A stretch of DNA of 64,000 nt, taken from assembly GCF_949987535.1 (NCBI RefSeq), contig NW_026646032.1:1-64000 (forward strand), read 5' to 3'. Position 1 is the first letter of the stretch, and the number at the start of each line of letters is the position of its first letter. This document shows positions 46,901 to 60,653 of the stretch, in pieces. A program made the position numbers and the translations under genes. The DNA is from Balaenoptera acutorostrata. Its lineage: Eukaryota > Chordata > Mammalia > Artiodactyla > Balaenopteridae. The notes beneath the pieces were generated by a model that made no database searches, was not told the origin of the DNA, and saw only the letters and a program-made list of their open reading frames with translations.

Positions 46901-49414
46901 AGTGTCTAAACTCTTCTCCATGGCTGGACCCCCAAATAATATTCCTTTACGTGCTAAGGGGTATCTAGAGAGTGGGATAGATTTAATAAGTACCCTAACC
47001 CTAACGCGTACCCTAACCCTAACCCCTACCCTAACCCTAACGCGTACCCTAATCCTAACCCGTACCCTAAACGGAGCCCTAACCCTAACACTAACCCTAA
47101 CCCTAACCCTAGCCCATACCCTACGCCGTACCCGAAACCCTCCCCGAACCCGTACCCTATGCCGTACCCTAACCCTAACCCTAACCCTAACCCTAAGCTA
47201 CCCTTGACTGCTTCTGCCTCCAATAGATTTCCTAAGCACTAATGTTTTAAGGAACAGGTTAAAAAGAGAATCCTATTGTGATTTCTTGAGAATGGGTGTG
47301 TTCCTTATCTTATCCTAGTGTCTAAACTCTTCTCCATGGCTGAACACCCAAATAATATTCCTTTACGTGCTAAGGGGTATCTAGAGAGTGGGATAGGTTT
47401 AATAACTACCCTATCCCTAACGCGTACCCTAACCCTAACCCCTACCCTAACCCTAACGCGTACCCTAATCCTAACCCGTACCCTAAACCGAGCCCTAACC
47501 CTAACACTAACCCTAACCCTAACCCTAGCCCATACCCTACGCCGTACCCGAACCGCTCCCCGAACCCATACCCTAAGCCGTACCCTAACCCTAACCCTAA
47601 CCCTAACCCTAACCCTAACCCTAAGCTACCCTTGACTGCTTCTGCCTCCAATAGATTTCCTAAGTACTAGTGTTTTAAGGAACAGGTTAAAAAGAGAATC
47701 CTAATGTGATTTCTTGAGAATGGGTGTGTTCCTTATCTTATCCTAGTGTCTAAACTCTTCTCCATGGCTGGACCCCCAAATCATATTCCTTTACGTGCTA
47801 AGGGGTATCTAGAGAGTGGGATAGGTTTAATAACTACCCTAACCCTAACGCGTACCCTAACCCTAACCCCTACCCTAACACTAACGCGTACCCTAATCCT
47901 AACCCGTACCCTAAACCGAGCCCTAACCCTAACACTAACCCTAACCCTAACCCTAGCCCATACCCTACACCGTACCCGAACCCCTCCCCGAACCCGTACC
48001 CTAAGCCGTACCCTAACCCTAACCCTAACCCTAAGCTAACCTTGACTGCTTCTGCCTCCAATAGATTTCCTAAGCACTAGTGTTTTAAGGAACAGGTTAA
48101 AAAGAGAATCCTAATGTGATTTCTTGAGAATGGGTGTGTTCCTTATCTTCTCCTAGTGTCTAAACTCTTCTCCATGGCTGGACCCCCAAATAATATTCCT
48201 TTACGTGCTAAGGGGTATCTAGAGAGTGGGATAGGTTTAATAACTACCCTAACCCTAACGCGTACCCTAACCCTAACCCCTACCCTAACCCTAACGCGTA
48301 CCCTAATCCTAACCCGTACCCTAAACCGAGCCCTAACCCTAACACTAACCCTAACACTAACCCTAGCCCATACCCTACGCCGTACCCGAACCCCTCCCCG
48401 AACCCGTACCCTAAGCCATACCCTAACCCTAACCCTAACCCTAACCCTAACCCTAAGCTAACCTTGACTGCTTCTGCCTCCAATAGATTTCCTAAGCACT
48501 AGTGTTTTAAGGAACAGGTTAAAAAGAGAATCCTAATGTGATTTCTTGAGAATGGGTGTGTTCTTTATCTTATCCTAGTGTCTAAACTCTTCTCCATGGC
48601 TGGACCCCCAAATAATATTCCTTTACGTGCTAAGGGGTATCTAGAGAGTGGGATAGGTTTAATAACTACCCTAACCCTAACGCGTACCCTAACCCTAACC
48701 CCTACCCTAACCCTAACGCGTACCCTAATCCTAACCCGTACCCTAAACGGAGCCCTAACCCTAACACTAACCCTAACCCTAACCCTAGCCCATACCCTAC
48801 GCCGTACCCGAACCCCTCCCCGAACCCGTACCCTAAGCCGTACCCTAACCCTAACCCTAACCCTAACCCTAAGCTACCCTTGACTGCTTCTGCCTCCAAT
48901 AGATTTCCTAAGCACTAATGTTTTAAGGAACAGGTTAAAAAGAGAATCCTATTGTGATTTCTTGAGAATGGGTGTGTTCCTTATCTTATCCTAGTGTCTA
49001 AACTCTTCTCCATGGCTGGACCCCCAAATAATATTCCTTTACGTGCTAAGGGGTATCTAGAGAGTGGGATAGGTTTAATAACTACCCTATCCCTAACGCG
49101 TTCCCTAACCCTAACCCCTACCCTAACCCTAACGCGTACCCTAATCCTAACCCGTACCCTAAACCGAGCCCTAACCCTAACACTAACCCTAACCCTAACC
49201 CTAGCCCATACCCTACGCCGTACCCGAACCACTCCCCGAACCCATACCCTAAGCCGTACCCTAACCCTAACCCTAACCCTAACCCTAACCCTAAGCTACC
49301 CTTGACTGCTTCTGCCTCCAATAGATTTCCTAAGCACTAGTGTTTTAAGGAACAGGTTAAAAAGAGAATCCTAATGTGATTTCTTGAGAATGGGTGTGTT
49401 CCTTATCTTATCCT
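46901..49414 (+). repeat. Units 113-118, V-led blocks
   Basis: Units start at 46901 (416), 47317 (428), 47745 (410), 48155 (422), 48577 (416) and 48993 (422). The first four recur as 53985-55667: V type with GATAGATTTAATAAG and AAACGGAGCC, then a unit with CCCTATCCC, then one with AACACTAACGCG and CTACACCG, then one with CTAACACTAACCC and GCCATACC. The last two repeat the V and CCCTATCCC pair. The tail of each V unit has TCCTATTGTG in place of TCCTAATGTG. Confidence 0.82.
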
Positions 49415-51898
49415 AGTGTCTAAACTCTTCTCCATGGCTGGACCCCCAAATAATATTCCTTTACGTGCTAAGGGGTATCTAGAGAGTGGGATAGGTTTAA
49501 TAACTACCCTCACCCTAACGCGTACCCTAACCCTAACCCCTACCCTAACCCTAACGCGTACCCTAATCCTAACCCGTACCCTAAACCGAGCCCTAACCCT
49601 AACACTAAACCTAACCCTAACCCTAGCCCATACCTTATGCCGTACCCGAACCCATCCCCGAACCCATAACCTAAGCCATACCCTAATCCTAACCCTAACC
49701 CTAACCCTAACCCTAAGCTACCCTTGACTGCTTCTGCCTCAAATAGATTTCCTAAGCACCAGTCTTTTAAGGAACAGGTTAAAAAGAGAATCCTAATGTG
49801 ATTTCTTGAGAATGGGTGTGTTCCTTATCTTATCCTAGTGTCTAAACTCTTCTCCATGGCTGGACCCCCAAATAATATTCCTTTACGTGCTAAGGGGTAT
49901 CTAGAGAGTGGGATAGGTTTAATAACTACCCTAACCCTAACGCGTACCCTAACCCTAACCCCTACCCTAACACTAACGCGTACCCTAATCCTAACCCGTA
50001 CCCTAAACCGAGCCCTAACCCTAACACTAACCCTAACCCTAACCCTAGCCCATACCCTACACCGTACCCGAACCCCTCCCCGAACCCGTACCCTAAGCCG
50101 TACCCTAACCCTAACCCTAACCCTAAGCTACCCTTGACTGCTTCTGCCTCCAATAGATTTCCTAAGCACTAGTGTTTTAAGGAACAGGTTAAAAAGAGAA
50201 TCCTAATGTGATTTCTTGAGAATGGGTGTGTTCCTTATCTTATCCTAGTGTCTAAACTCTTCTCCATGGCTGGACCCCCAAATAATATTCCTTTACGTGC
50301 TAAGGGGTATCTAGAGAGTGGGATAGGTTTAATAACTACCCTAACCCTAACGCGTACCCTAACCCTAACCCCTACCCTAACCCTAACGCGTACCCTAATC
50401 CTAACCCGTACCCTAAACCGAGCCCTAACCCTAACACTAACCCTAACCCTAACCCTGGCCCATACCCTACGCCGTACCCGAACCCCTCCCCGAACCCGTA
50501 CCCTAACCCTAACCCTAACCCTAAGCTAACCTTGACTGCTTCTGCCTCCAATAGATTTCCTAAGCACTAGTGTTTTAAGGAACAGGTTAAAAAGAGAATC
50601 CTAATGTGATTTCTTGAGAATGGGTGTGTTCCTTATCTTCTCCTAGTGTCTAAACTCTTCTCCATGGCTGGACCCCCAAATAATATTCCTTTACGTGCTA
50701 AGGGGTATCTAGAGAGTGGGATAGGTTTAATAACTACCCTAACCCTAACGCGTACCCTAACCCTAACCCCTACCCTAACCCTAACGCGTACCCTAATCCT
50801 AACCCGTACCCTAAACCGAGCCCTAACCCTAACACTAACCCTAACACTAACCCTAGCCCATACCCTACGCCGTAACCGAACCCATCCCCGAACCCATAAC
50901 CTAAGCCATACCCTAACCCTAACCCTAACCCTAACCCTAACCCTAAGCTACCCTTGACTGCTTCTGCCTCCAATAGATTTCCTAAGCACTAGTGTTTTAA
51001 GGAACAGGTTAAAAAGAGAATCCTAATGTGATTTCTTGAGAATGGGTGTGTTCCTTATCTTATCCTAGTGTCTAAACTCTTCTCCATGGCTGGACCCCCA
51101 AATAATATTCCTTTACGTGCTAAGGGGTATCTAGAGAGTGGGATAGGTTTAATAACTACCCTCACCCTAACGCGTACCCTAACCCTAACCCCTACCCTAA
51201 CCCTAACGCGTACCCTAATCCTAACCCGTACCCTAAACGGAGCCCTAACCCTAACACTAACCCTAACCCTAACCCTAGCCCATACCGTACGCCGTACCCG
51301 AACCCATCCCCGAACCCATAACCCAAGCCGTACCCTAATCCTAACCCTAACCCTAACCCTAACCCTAAGCTACCCTTGACTGCTTCTGCCTCCAATAGAT
51401 TTCCTAAGCACTAGTGTTTTAAGGAACAGGTTAAAAAGAGAATCCTAATGTGATTTCTTGAGAATGGGTGTGTTCCTTATCTTATCCTAGTGTCTAAACT
51501 CTTCTCCATGGCTGGACCCCCAAATAATATTCCTTTACGTGCTAAGGGGTATCTAGAGAGTGGGATAGGTTTAATAACTACCCTCACCCTAACGCGTACC
51601 CTAACCCTAACCCCTACCCTAACCCTAACGCGTACCCTAATCCTAACCCGTACCCTAAACGGAGCCCTAACCCTAACACTAACCCTAACCCTAACCCTAG
51701 CCCATACCCTACGCCGTACCCGAACCCCTCCCCGAACCCGTACCCTAAGCCGTACCCTAACCCTAACCCTAACCCAAAGCTACCCTTGACTGCTTCTGCC
51801 TCCAATAGATTTCCTAAGCACTAGTGTTTTAAGGAACAGGTTAAAAAGAGAATCCTAATGTGATTTCTTGAGAATGGGTGTGTTCCTTATCTTATCCT
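49415..51898 (+). repeat. Units 119-124, X family
   Basis: Units start at 49415, 49837 (410), 50247 (398), 50645, 51067 and 51489 (410). Those at 49415 and 51067 are X type with CTACCCTCACCC at the start of the tract. The unit at 50645 joins a CTAACACTAACCC left part to an X-like CCCATCCCCG / CCCATAACC right part and a CACTAGTG tail, so it looks like a hybrid. The unit at 50247 has lost CCCTAA-GCCGTA near its end and has CCTGGCCC. Confidence 0.82.
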
Positions 51899-53984
51899 AG
51901 TGTCTAAACTCTTCTCCATGGCTGGACCCCCAAATAATATTCCTTTACGTGCTAAGGGGTATCTAGAGAATGGGATAGGTTTAATAACTACCCTAACCCT
52001 AACGCGTACCCTAACCCTAACCCCTACCCTAACCCTAACGCGTACCCTAATCCTAACCCGTACCCTAAACCAAGGCCTAACCCTAACACTAACCCTAACC
52101 CTAACCCTAGCCCATACCCTACGCCGTACCCGAACCCCTCCCCGAACCCGTACCCTAAGCCGTACCCTAACCCTAACCCTAACCCTAACCCTAACCCTAA
52201 GCTACCCTTGACTGCTTCTGCCTCCAATAGATTTCCTAAGCACTAGTGTTTTAAGGAACAGGTTAAAAAGAGAATCCTAATGTGATTTCTTGAGAATGGG
52301 TGTGTTCCTTATCTTATCCTAGTGTCTAAACTCTTCTCCATGGCTGGACCCCCAAATAATATTCCTTTACGTGCTAAGGGGTATCTAGAGAGTGGGATAG
52401 GTTTAATAACTACCCTAACCCTAAGGCGTACCCTAACCCTAACCCCTACCCTAACCCTAACGTGTACCCTAATCCTAAACCGTACCCAAAACCGAGCCCT
52501 AACCCTAACACTAACCCTAACCCTAACCCTAGCCCATACCCTACGCCGTAACCGAACCCCTCCCCGAACCCGTACCCTAAGCCGTACCCTAACCCTAACC
52601 CTAACCCTAAGCTAACCTTGACTGCTTCTGCCTCCAATAGATTTCCTAAGCACTAGTGTTTTAAGGAACAGGTTAAAAAGAGAATCCTAATGTGATTTCT
52701 TGAGAATGGGTGTGTTCCTTATCTTAATCTAGTGTCTAAACTCTTCTCCATGGCTGGACCCCCAAATAATATTCCTTTACGTGCTAAGGGGTATCTAGAG
52801 AGTGGGATAGGTTTAATAACTACCCTAACCCTAACTCGTACCCTAACCCTAACCCCTACCCTAACCCTAACGCGTACCCTAATCCTAATCCGTACCCTAA
52901 ACCGAGCCCTAACCCTAACACTAACCCTAACCCTAACCCTAGCCCATACCCTACGCCGTACCCGAACCCCTCCCCGAACCCCTACCCTAAGCCATACCCT
53001 AACCCTAACCCTAACCCTAACCCTAACCCTAAGCTACCCTTGACTGCTTCTGCCTCCAATAGATTTCCTAAGCACTAGTGTTTTAAGGAACAGGTTAAAA
53101 AGAGAATCCTAATGTGATTTCTTGAGAATGGGTGTGTTCCTTATCTTATCCTAGTGTCTAAACTCTTCTCCATGGCTGGACCCACAAATAATATTCCTTT
53201 ACGTGCTAAGGGGTATCTAGAGAGTGGGATAGGTTTAATAACTACCCTAACCCTAACGCGTACCCTAACCCTAATCCCTACCCTAACCCTAACGCGTACC
53301 CTAATCCTAACCCGTACCCTAAACCGAGCCCTAACCCTAACACTAACCCTCACCCTAACCCTAGCCCATACCCTACGCCGTACCCGAACCCCTCCCCGAA
53401 CCCGTACCCTAAGCCGTACCCTAACCCAAACCCTAACCCTAACCCTAACCCTAAGCTACCCTTGACTGCTTCTGCCTCCAATAGATTTCCTAAGCACTAG
53501 TGTTTTAAGGAACAGGTTAAAAAGAGAATCCTAATGTGATTTCTTGAGAATGGGTGTGTTCCTTATCTTATCCTAGTGTCTAAACTCTTCTCCATGGCTG
53601 GACCCCCAAATAATATTCCTTTACGTGCTAAGGGGTATCTAGAGAGTGGGATAGGTTTAATAACTACCCTAACCCTAAGGCGTACCCTAACCCTAACCCC
53701 TACCCTAACCCTAACGCGTACCCTAATCCTAACCCGTACCCTAAACCGAGCCCTAACCCTAACACTAACCCTAACCCTAACCCTAGCCCATACCCTACGC
53801 CGTACCCGAACCCCTCCCCGAACCCGTACCCTAAGCCGTACCCTAACCCTAACCCTAACCCTAAGCTAACCTTGACTGCTTCTGCCTCCAATAGATTTCC
53901 TAAGCACTAGTGTTTTAAGGAACAGGTTAAAAAGAGAATCCTAATGTGATTTCTTGAGAATGGGTGTGTTCTTTATCTTATCCT
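51899..53984 (+). repeat. Units 125-129, Q-R-S block and two others
   Basis: Units start at 51899 (Q, 422), 52321 (R, 410), 52731 (S, 422), 53153 (422) and 53575 (410). Q has AGAGAATGGG in the head and ACCAAGGCC in place of ACCGAGCCC. R has AAGGCGTACC, ACGTGTACC and TAAACCGTACC. S is preceded by CTTAATCTAG and has CTAATCCGTACC and CCCCTACCC. The series Q-R-S returns at 56922-58157. Confidence 0.82.
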
Positions 53985-56921
53985 AGTGTCTAAACTCTTC
54001 TCCATGGCTGGAACCCCAAATAATATTCCTTTACGTGCTAAGGGGTATCTAGAGAGTGGGATAGATTTAATAAGTACCCTAACCCTAACGCGTACCATAA
54101 CCCTAACCCCTACCCTAACCCTAACGCGTACCCTAATCCTAACCCGTACCCTAAACGGAGCCCTAACCCTAACACTAACCCTAACACTAACCCTAGCCCA
54201 TACCCTACGCCGTACCCGAACCCCTCCCCGAACCCGTACCCTAAGCCGTACCCTAACCCTAACCCTAACACTAACCCTAAGCTACCCTTGACTGCTTCTG
54301 CCTCCAATAGATTTCCTAAGCACTAATGTTTTAAGGAACAGGTTAAAAAGAGAATCCTATTGTGATTTCTTGAGAATGGGTGTGTTCCTTATCTTATCCT
54401 AGTGTCTAAACTCTTCTCCATGGCTGGACCCCCAAATAATATTCCTTTACGTGCTAAGGGGTATCTAGAGAGTGTGATATGTTTAATAACTACCCTATCC
54501 CTAACGCGTACCCTAACCCCTAACCCCTACCCTAACCCTAACGCGTACCCTAATCCTAACCCGTACCCTAAACCGAGCCCTAACCCTAACACTAACCCTA
54601 ACCCTAACCCTAGCCCATACCCTACACCGTACCCGAACCGCTCCTCGAACCCATACCCTAAGCCGTACCCTAACCCTAACCCTAACCCTAACCCTAACCC
54701 TAACCCTAACCCTAAGCTACCCTTGACTGCTTCTGCCTCCAATAGATTTCCTAAGTACTAGTGTTTTAAGGAACAGGTTAAAAAGAGAATCCTAATGTGA
54801 TTTCTTGAGAATGGGTGTGTTCCTTATCTTATCCTAGTGTCTAAACTCTTCTCCATGGCTGGACCCCCAAATAATATTCCTTTACGTGCTAAGGGGTATC
54901 TAGAGAGTGGGATAGGTTTAATAACTACCCTAACCCTAACGTGTACCCTAACCCTAACCCCTACCCTAACACTAACGCGTACCCTAATCCTAACCCGTAC
55001 CCTAAACCGAGCCCTAACCCTAACACTAACCCTAACCCTAACCCTAGCCCATACCCTACACCGTACCCGAACCCCTCCCCGAACCCGTACCCTAAGCCGT
55101 ACCCTAACCCTAACCCTAACCCTAAGCTACCCTTGACTGCTTCTGCCTCCAATAGATTTCCTAAGCACTAGTGTTTTAAGGAACAGGTTAAAAAGAGAAT
55201 CCTAATGTGATTTCTTGAGAATGGGTGTGTTCCTTATCTTATCCTAGTGTCTAAACTCTTCTCCATGGCTGGATCCCCAAATAATATTCCTTTACGTGCT
55301 AAGGGGTATCTAGAGAGTGGGATAGGTTTAATAACTACCCTAACCCTAACGCGTACCCTAACCCTAACCCCTACCCTAACCCTAACGCGTACCCTAATCC
55401 TAACCCGTACCCTAAACCGAGCCCTAACCCTAACACTAACCCTAACACTAACCCTAGCCCATACCCTACGCCGTACCCGAACCCCTCCCCGAACCCGTAC
55501 CCTAAGCCATACCCTAACCCTAACCCTAACCCTAACCCTAACCCTAAGCTACCCTTGACTGCTTCTGCCTCCAATAGATTTCCTAAGCACTAGTGTTTTA
55601 AGGAACAGGTTAAAAAGAGAATCCTAATGTGATTTCTTGAGAATGGGTGTGTTCCTTATCTTATCCTAGTGTCTAAACTCTTCTCCATGGCTGGACCCCC
55701 AAATAATATTCCTTTACGTGCTAAGGGGTATCTAGAGAGTGGGATAGGTTTAATAACTACCCTCACCCTAACGCGTACCCTAACCCTAACCCCTACCCTA
55801 ACCCTAACGCGTACCCTAATCCTAACCCGTAACCTAAACCGAGCCCTAACCCTAACACTAACCCTAACCCTAACCCTAGCCCATACCGTACGCCGTACCC
55901 GAACCCATCCCCGAACCCATAACCTAAGCCGTACCCTAATCCTAACCCTAACCCTAACCCTAACCCTAAGCTACCCTTGACTGCTTCTGCCTCAAATACA
56001 TTTCCTAAGCACCAGTCTTTTAAGGAACAGGTTAAAAAGAGAATCCTAATGTGATTTCTTGAGAATGGGTGTGTTCCTTATCTTATCCTAGTGTCTAAAC
56101 TCTTCTCCATGGCTGGACCCCCAAATAATATTCCTTTACGTGCTAAGGGGTATCTAGAGAGTGGGATAGGTTTAATAACTACCCTCACCCTAACGCGTAC
56201 CCTAACCCTAACCCCTACCCTAACCCTAACGCGTACCCTAATCCTAACCCGTACCCTAAACCGAGCCCTAACCCTAACACTAACCTTAACCCTAACCCTA
56301 GCCCATACCGTATGCCGTACCCGAACCCATCCCCGAACCCATAACCTAAGCCGTACCCTAATCCTAACCCTAACCCTAACCCTAACCCTAAGCTACCCTT
56401 GACTGCTTCTGCCTCAAATAGATTTCCTAAGCACCAGTCTTTTAAGGAACAGGTTAAAAAGAGAATCCTAATGTGATTTCTTGAGAATGGGTGTGTTCCT
56501 TATCTTATCCTAGTGTCTAAACTCTTCTCCATGGCTGGACCCCCAAATAATATTCCTTTACGTGCTAAGGGGTATCTAGAGAGTGGGATAGGTTTAATAA
56601 CTACCCTAACCCTAACGCGTACCCTAACCCTAACCCCTACCCTAACCCTAACGCGTACCCTAATCCTAACCCGTACCCTAAACCGAGCCCTAACCCTAAC
56701 ACTAACCCTAACACTAACCCTAGCCCATACCCTACGCCGTACCCGAACCCCTCCCCGAACCCGTACCCTAAGCCGTACCCTAACCCTAACCCTAACCCTA
56801 AGCTACCCTTGACTGCTTCTGCCTCCAATAGATTTCCTAAGCACTAGTGTTTTAAGGAACAGGTTAAAAAGAGAATCCTAATGTGATTTCTTGAGAATGG
56901 GTGTGTTCCTTATCTTATCCT
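53985..56921 (+). repeat. Units 130-136, second V-led tetramer and X-Y series
   Basis: Units start at 53985 (416), 54401 (435), 54836 (410), 55246 (422), 55668 (422), 56090 (422) and 56512 (410). The first four are the second copy of the tetramer at 46901-48576. The two at 55668 and 56090 are X type with CCCTCACCC; the second also has GTATGCCG. The last, called Y, has CTAACACTAACCC and four terminal CCCTAA. Confidence 0.82.
54401..54835 (+). repeat. 435-base unit with a register break
   Basis: The tract (54493-54715) is 223 bases, 37 hexamers plus one base. An extra C near 54520 makes CCCCTAACCCCTACC, one of very few places where hexamer register is lost inside a tract. The terminal CCCTAA run is eight, among the longest. 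The head has AGTGTGATATG in place of AGTGGGATAGG. A single-base sequence error is possible. Confidence 0.8.
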
Positions 56922-59900
56922 AGTGTCTAAACTCTTCTCCATGGCTGGACCCCCAAATAATATTCCTTTACGTGCTAAGGGGTATCTAGAGAATGGGATA
57001 GGTTTAATAACTACCCTAACCCTAACGCGTACCCTAACCCTAACCCCTACCCTAACCCTAACGCGTACCCTAATCCTAACCCGTACCCTAAACCAAGGCC
57101 TAACCCTAACACTAACCCTAACCCTAAACCTAGCCCATACCCTACGCCGTACCCGAACCCCTCCCCGAACCCGTACCCTAAGCCGTACCCTAACCCTAAC
57201 CCTAACCCTAACCCTAACCCTAAGCTACCCTTGACTGCTTCTGCCTCCAATAGATTTCCTAAGCACTAGTGTTTTAAGGAACAGGTTAAAAAGAGAATCC
57301 TAATGTGATTTCTTGAGAATGGGTGTGTTCCTTATCTTATCCTAGTGTCTAAACTCTTCTCCATGGCTGGACCCCCAAATAATATTCCTTTACGTGCTAA
57401 GGGGTATCTAGAGAGTGGGATAGGTTTAATAACTACCCTAACCCTAAGGCGTACCCTAACCCTAACCCCTACCCTAACCCTAACGTGTACCCTAATCCTA
57501 AACCGTACCCTAAACCGAGCCCTAACCCTAACACTAACCCTAACCCTAACCCTAGCCCATACCCTACGCCGTACCCGAACCCCTCCCCGAACCCGTACCC
57601 TAAGCCGTACCCTAACCCTAACCCTAACCCTAAGCTAACCTTGACTGCTTCTGCCTCCAATAGATTTCCTAAGCACTAGTGTTTTAAGGAACAGGTTAAA
57701 AAGAGAATCCTAATGTGATTTCTTGAGAATGGGTGTGTTCCTTATCTTAATCTAGTGTCTAAACTCTTCTCCATGGCTGGACCCCCAAATAATATTCCTT
57801 TACGTGCTAAGGGGTATCTAGAGAGTGGGATAGGTTTAATAACTACCCTAACCCTAACGCGTACCCTAACCCTAACCCCTACCCTAACCCTAACGCGTAC
57901 CCTAATCCTAATCCGTACCCTAAACCGAGCCCTAACCCTAACCCTAGCCCATACCCTACGCCGTACCCGAACCCCTCCCCGAACCCCTACCCTAAGCCAT
58001 ACCCTAACCCTAACCCTAACCCTAACCCTAACCCTAAGCTACCCTTGACTGCTTCTGCCTCCAATAGATTTCCTAAGCACTAGTGTTTTAAGGAACAGGT
58101 TAAAAAGAGAATCCTAATGTGATTTCTTGAGAATGGGTGTGTTCCTTATCTTATCCTAGTGTCTAAACTCTTCTCCATGGCTGGACCCCCAAATAATATT
58201 CCTTTACGTGCTAAGTGGTATCTAGAGAGTGGGATAGGTTTAATAACTACCCTAACCCTAACGCGTACCCTAACCCTAACCCCTACCCTAACCCTAACGC
58301 GTACCCTAATCCTAACCCGTACGCTAAACCGAGCCCTAACCCTAACACTAACCCTAACCCTAACCCTAGCCCATACCGTATGCCGTACCCGAACCCATCC
58401 CCGAACCCATAACCTAAGCCGTACCCTAATCCTAACCCTAACCCTAACCCTAACCCTAAGCTACCCTTGACTGCTTCTGCCTCAAATAGATTTCCTAAGC
58501 ACCAGTCTTTTAAGGAACAGGTTAAAAAGAGAATCCTAATGTGATTTCTTGAGAATGGGTGTGTTCCTTATCTTATCCTAGTGTCTAAACTCTTCTCCAT
58601 GGCTGGACCCCCAAATAATATTCCTTTACGTGCTAAGGGGTATCTAGAGAGTGGGATAGGTTTAATAACTAACCTAACCCTAAAGCGTACCCTAACCCTA
58701 ACCCCTACTCAAACCCTAACGCGTACCCTAATCCTAACCCGTACCCTAAACCGAGCCCTAACCCTAACACTAACCCTAACACTAACCCTAGCCCATACCC
58801 TACGCCGTACCCGAACCCCTCCCCGAACCCGTACCCTAAGCCATACCCTAACCCTAACCCTAACCCTAACCCTAACCCTAAGTAACCCTTGACTGCTTCT
58901 GCCTCCAATAGATTTCCTAAGCACTAGTGTTTTAAGGAACAGGTTAAAAAGAGAATCCTAATGTGATTTCTTGAGAATGGGTGTGTTCCTTATCTTATCC
59001 TAGTGTCTAAACTCTTCTCCATGGCTGGACCCCCAAATAATATTCCTTTACGTGCTAAGGGGTATCTAGAGAGTGGGATAGGTTTAATAACTACCCTCAC
59101 CCTAACGCGTACCCTAACCCTAACCCCTACCCTAACCCTAACGCGTACCCTAATCCTAACCCGTACCCTAAACCGAGCCCTAACCCTAACACTAACCCTA
59201 ACCCTAACCCTAGCCCATACCGTACGCCGTACCCGAACCCATCCCCGAACCCATAACCTAAGCCGTACCCTAATCCTAACCCTAACCCTAACCCTAACCC
59301 TAAGCTACCCTTGACTGCTTCTGCCTCAAATACATTTCCTAAGCACCAGTCTTTTAAGGAACAGGTTAAAAAGAGAATCCTAATGTGATTTCTTGAGAAT
59401 GGGTGTGTTCCTTATCTTATCCTAGTGTCTAAACTCTTCTCCATGGCTGGACCCCCAAATAATATTCCTTTACGTGCTAAGGGGTATGTAGAGAGTGGGA
59501 TAGGTTTAATAACTACCCTAACCCTAACGCGTACCCTAACCCTAACCCCTACCATAACCCTAACGCGTACCCTAATCCTAACCCGTACCCTAAACCGAGC
59601 CCTAACCCTAACACTAACCCTAACCCTAACCCTAGCCCATACCCTACGCCGTACCCGAACACCTCCCCGAACCCGTACCCTAAGCCGTACCCTAACCCTA
59701 ACCCTAACCCTAAGCTAACCTTGACTGCTTCTGCCTCCAATAGATTTCCTAAGCACTAGTGTTTTAAGGAACAGGTTAAAAAGAGAATCCTAATGTGATT
59801 TCTTGAGAATGGGTGTGTTCCTTATCTTAATCTAGTGTCTAAACTCTTCTCCATGGCTGGACCCCCAAATAATATTCCTTTACGTGCTAAGGGGTATCTA

Positions 59901-60653
59901 GAGAGTGGGATAGGTTTAATAACTACCCTAACCCTAAGGCGTACCCTAACCCTAACCCCTACCCTAACCCTAACGCGTACCCTAATCCTAACCCGTACCC
60001 TAAACCGAGCCCTAACCCTAACACTAACCCTAACCCTAACCCTAGCCCATACCCTACGCCGTACCCGAACCCCTCCCCGAAACCGTACCCTAAGCCGTAC
60101 CCTAACTCTAACCCTAACCCTAAGCTAACCTTGACTGCTTCTGCCTCCAATAGATTTCCTAAGCACCAGTCTTTTAAGGAACAGGTTAAAAAGAGAATCC
60201 TAATGTGATTTCTTGAGAATGGGTGTGTTCCTTATCTTATCCTAGTGTCTAAACTCTTCTCCATGGCTGGACCCCCAAATAATATTCCTTTACGTGCTAA
60301 GGGGTATCTAGAGAGTGGGGTAGGTTTAATAACTACCCTAACCCTAACGCGTACCCTAACCCTAACCCCTACCCTAACCCTAACGCGTACCCTAATCCTA
60401 ACCCGTACCCTAAACCGAGCCCTAACCCTAACACTAACCCTAACACTAACCCTAGCCCATACCCTACGCCGTACCCGAACCCCTCCCCGAACCCGTACCC
60501 TAAGCCGTACCCTAACCCTAACCCTAACCCTAAGCTACCCTTGACTGCTTCTGCCTCCAATAGATTTCCTAAGCACTAGTGTTTTAAGGAACAGGTTAAA
60601 AAGAGAATCCTAATGTGATTTCTTGAGAATGGGTGTGTTCCTTATCTTATCCT
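56922..60653 (+). repeat. Units 137-145
   Basis: Units start at 56922 (Q), 57344 (R), 57754 (S, 404), 58158 (X), 58580, 59002 (X), 59424 (410), 59834 (410) and 60244 (Y, 410). Q-R-S repeats 51899-53152. Its S unit has lost 18 bases, including CACTAA. The unit at 58580 has CTAACCTAACCC, AAGCGTACC, CTACTCAAACC and AAGTAACCC. The trimer at 59002-60243 is matched by 61076-62299: X with CAAATACATTT, then a unit with CTACCATAACCC and CGAACACC, then one led by CTTAATCTAG with AAGGCGTACC and CTAACTCTAACC. Confidence 0.81.
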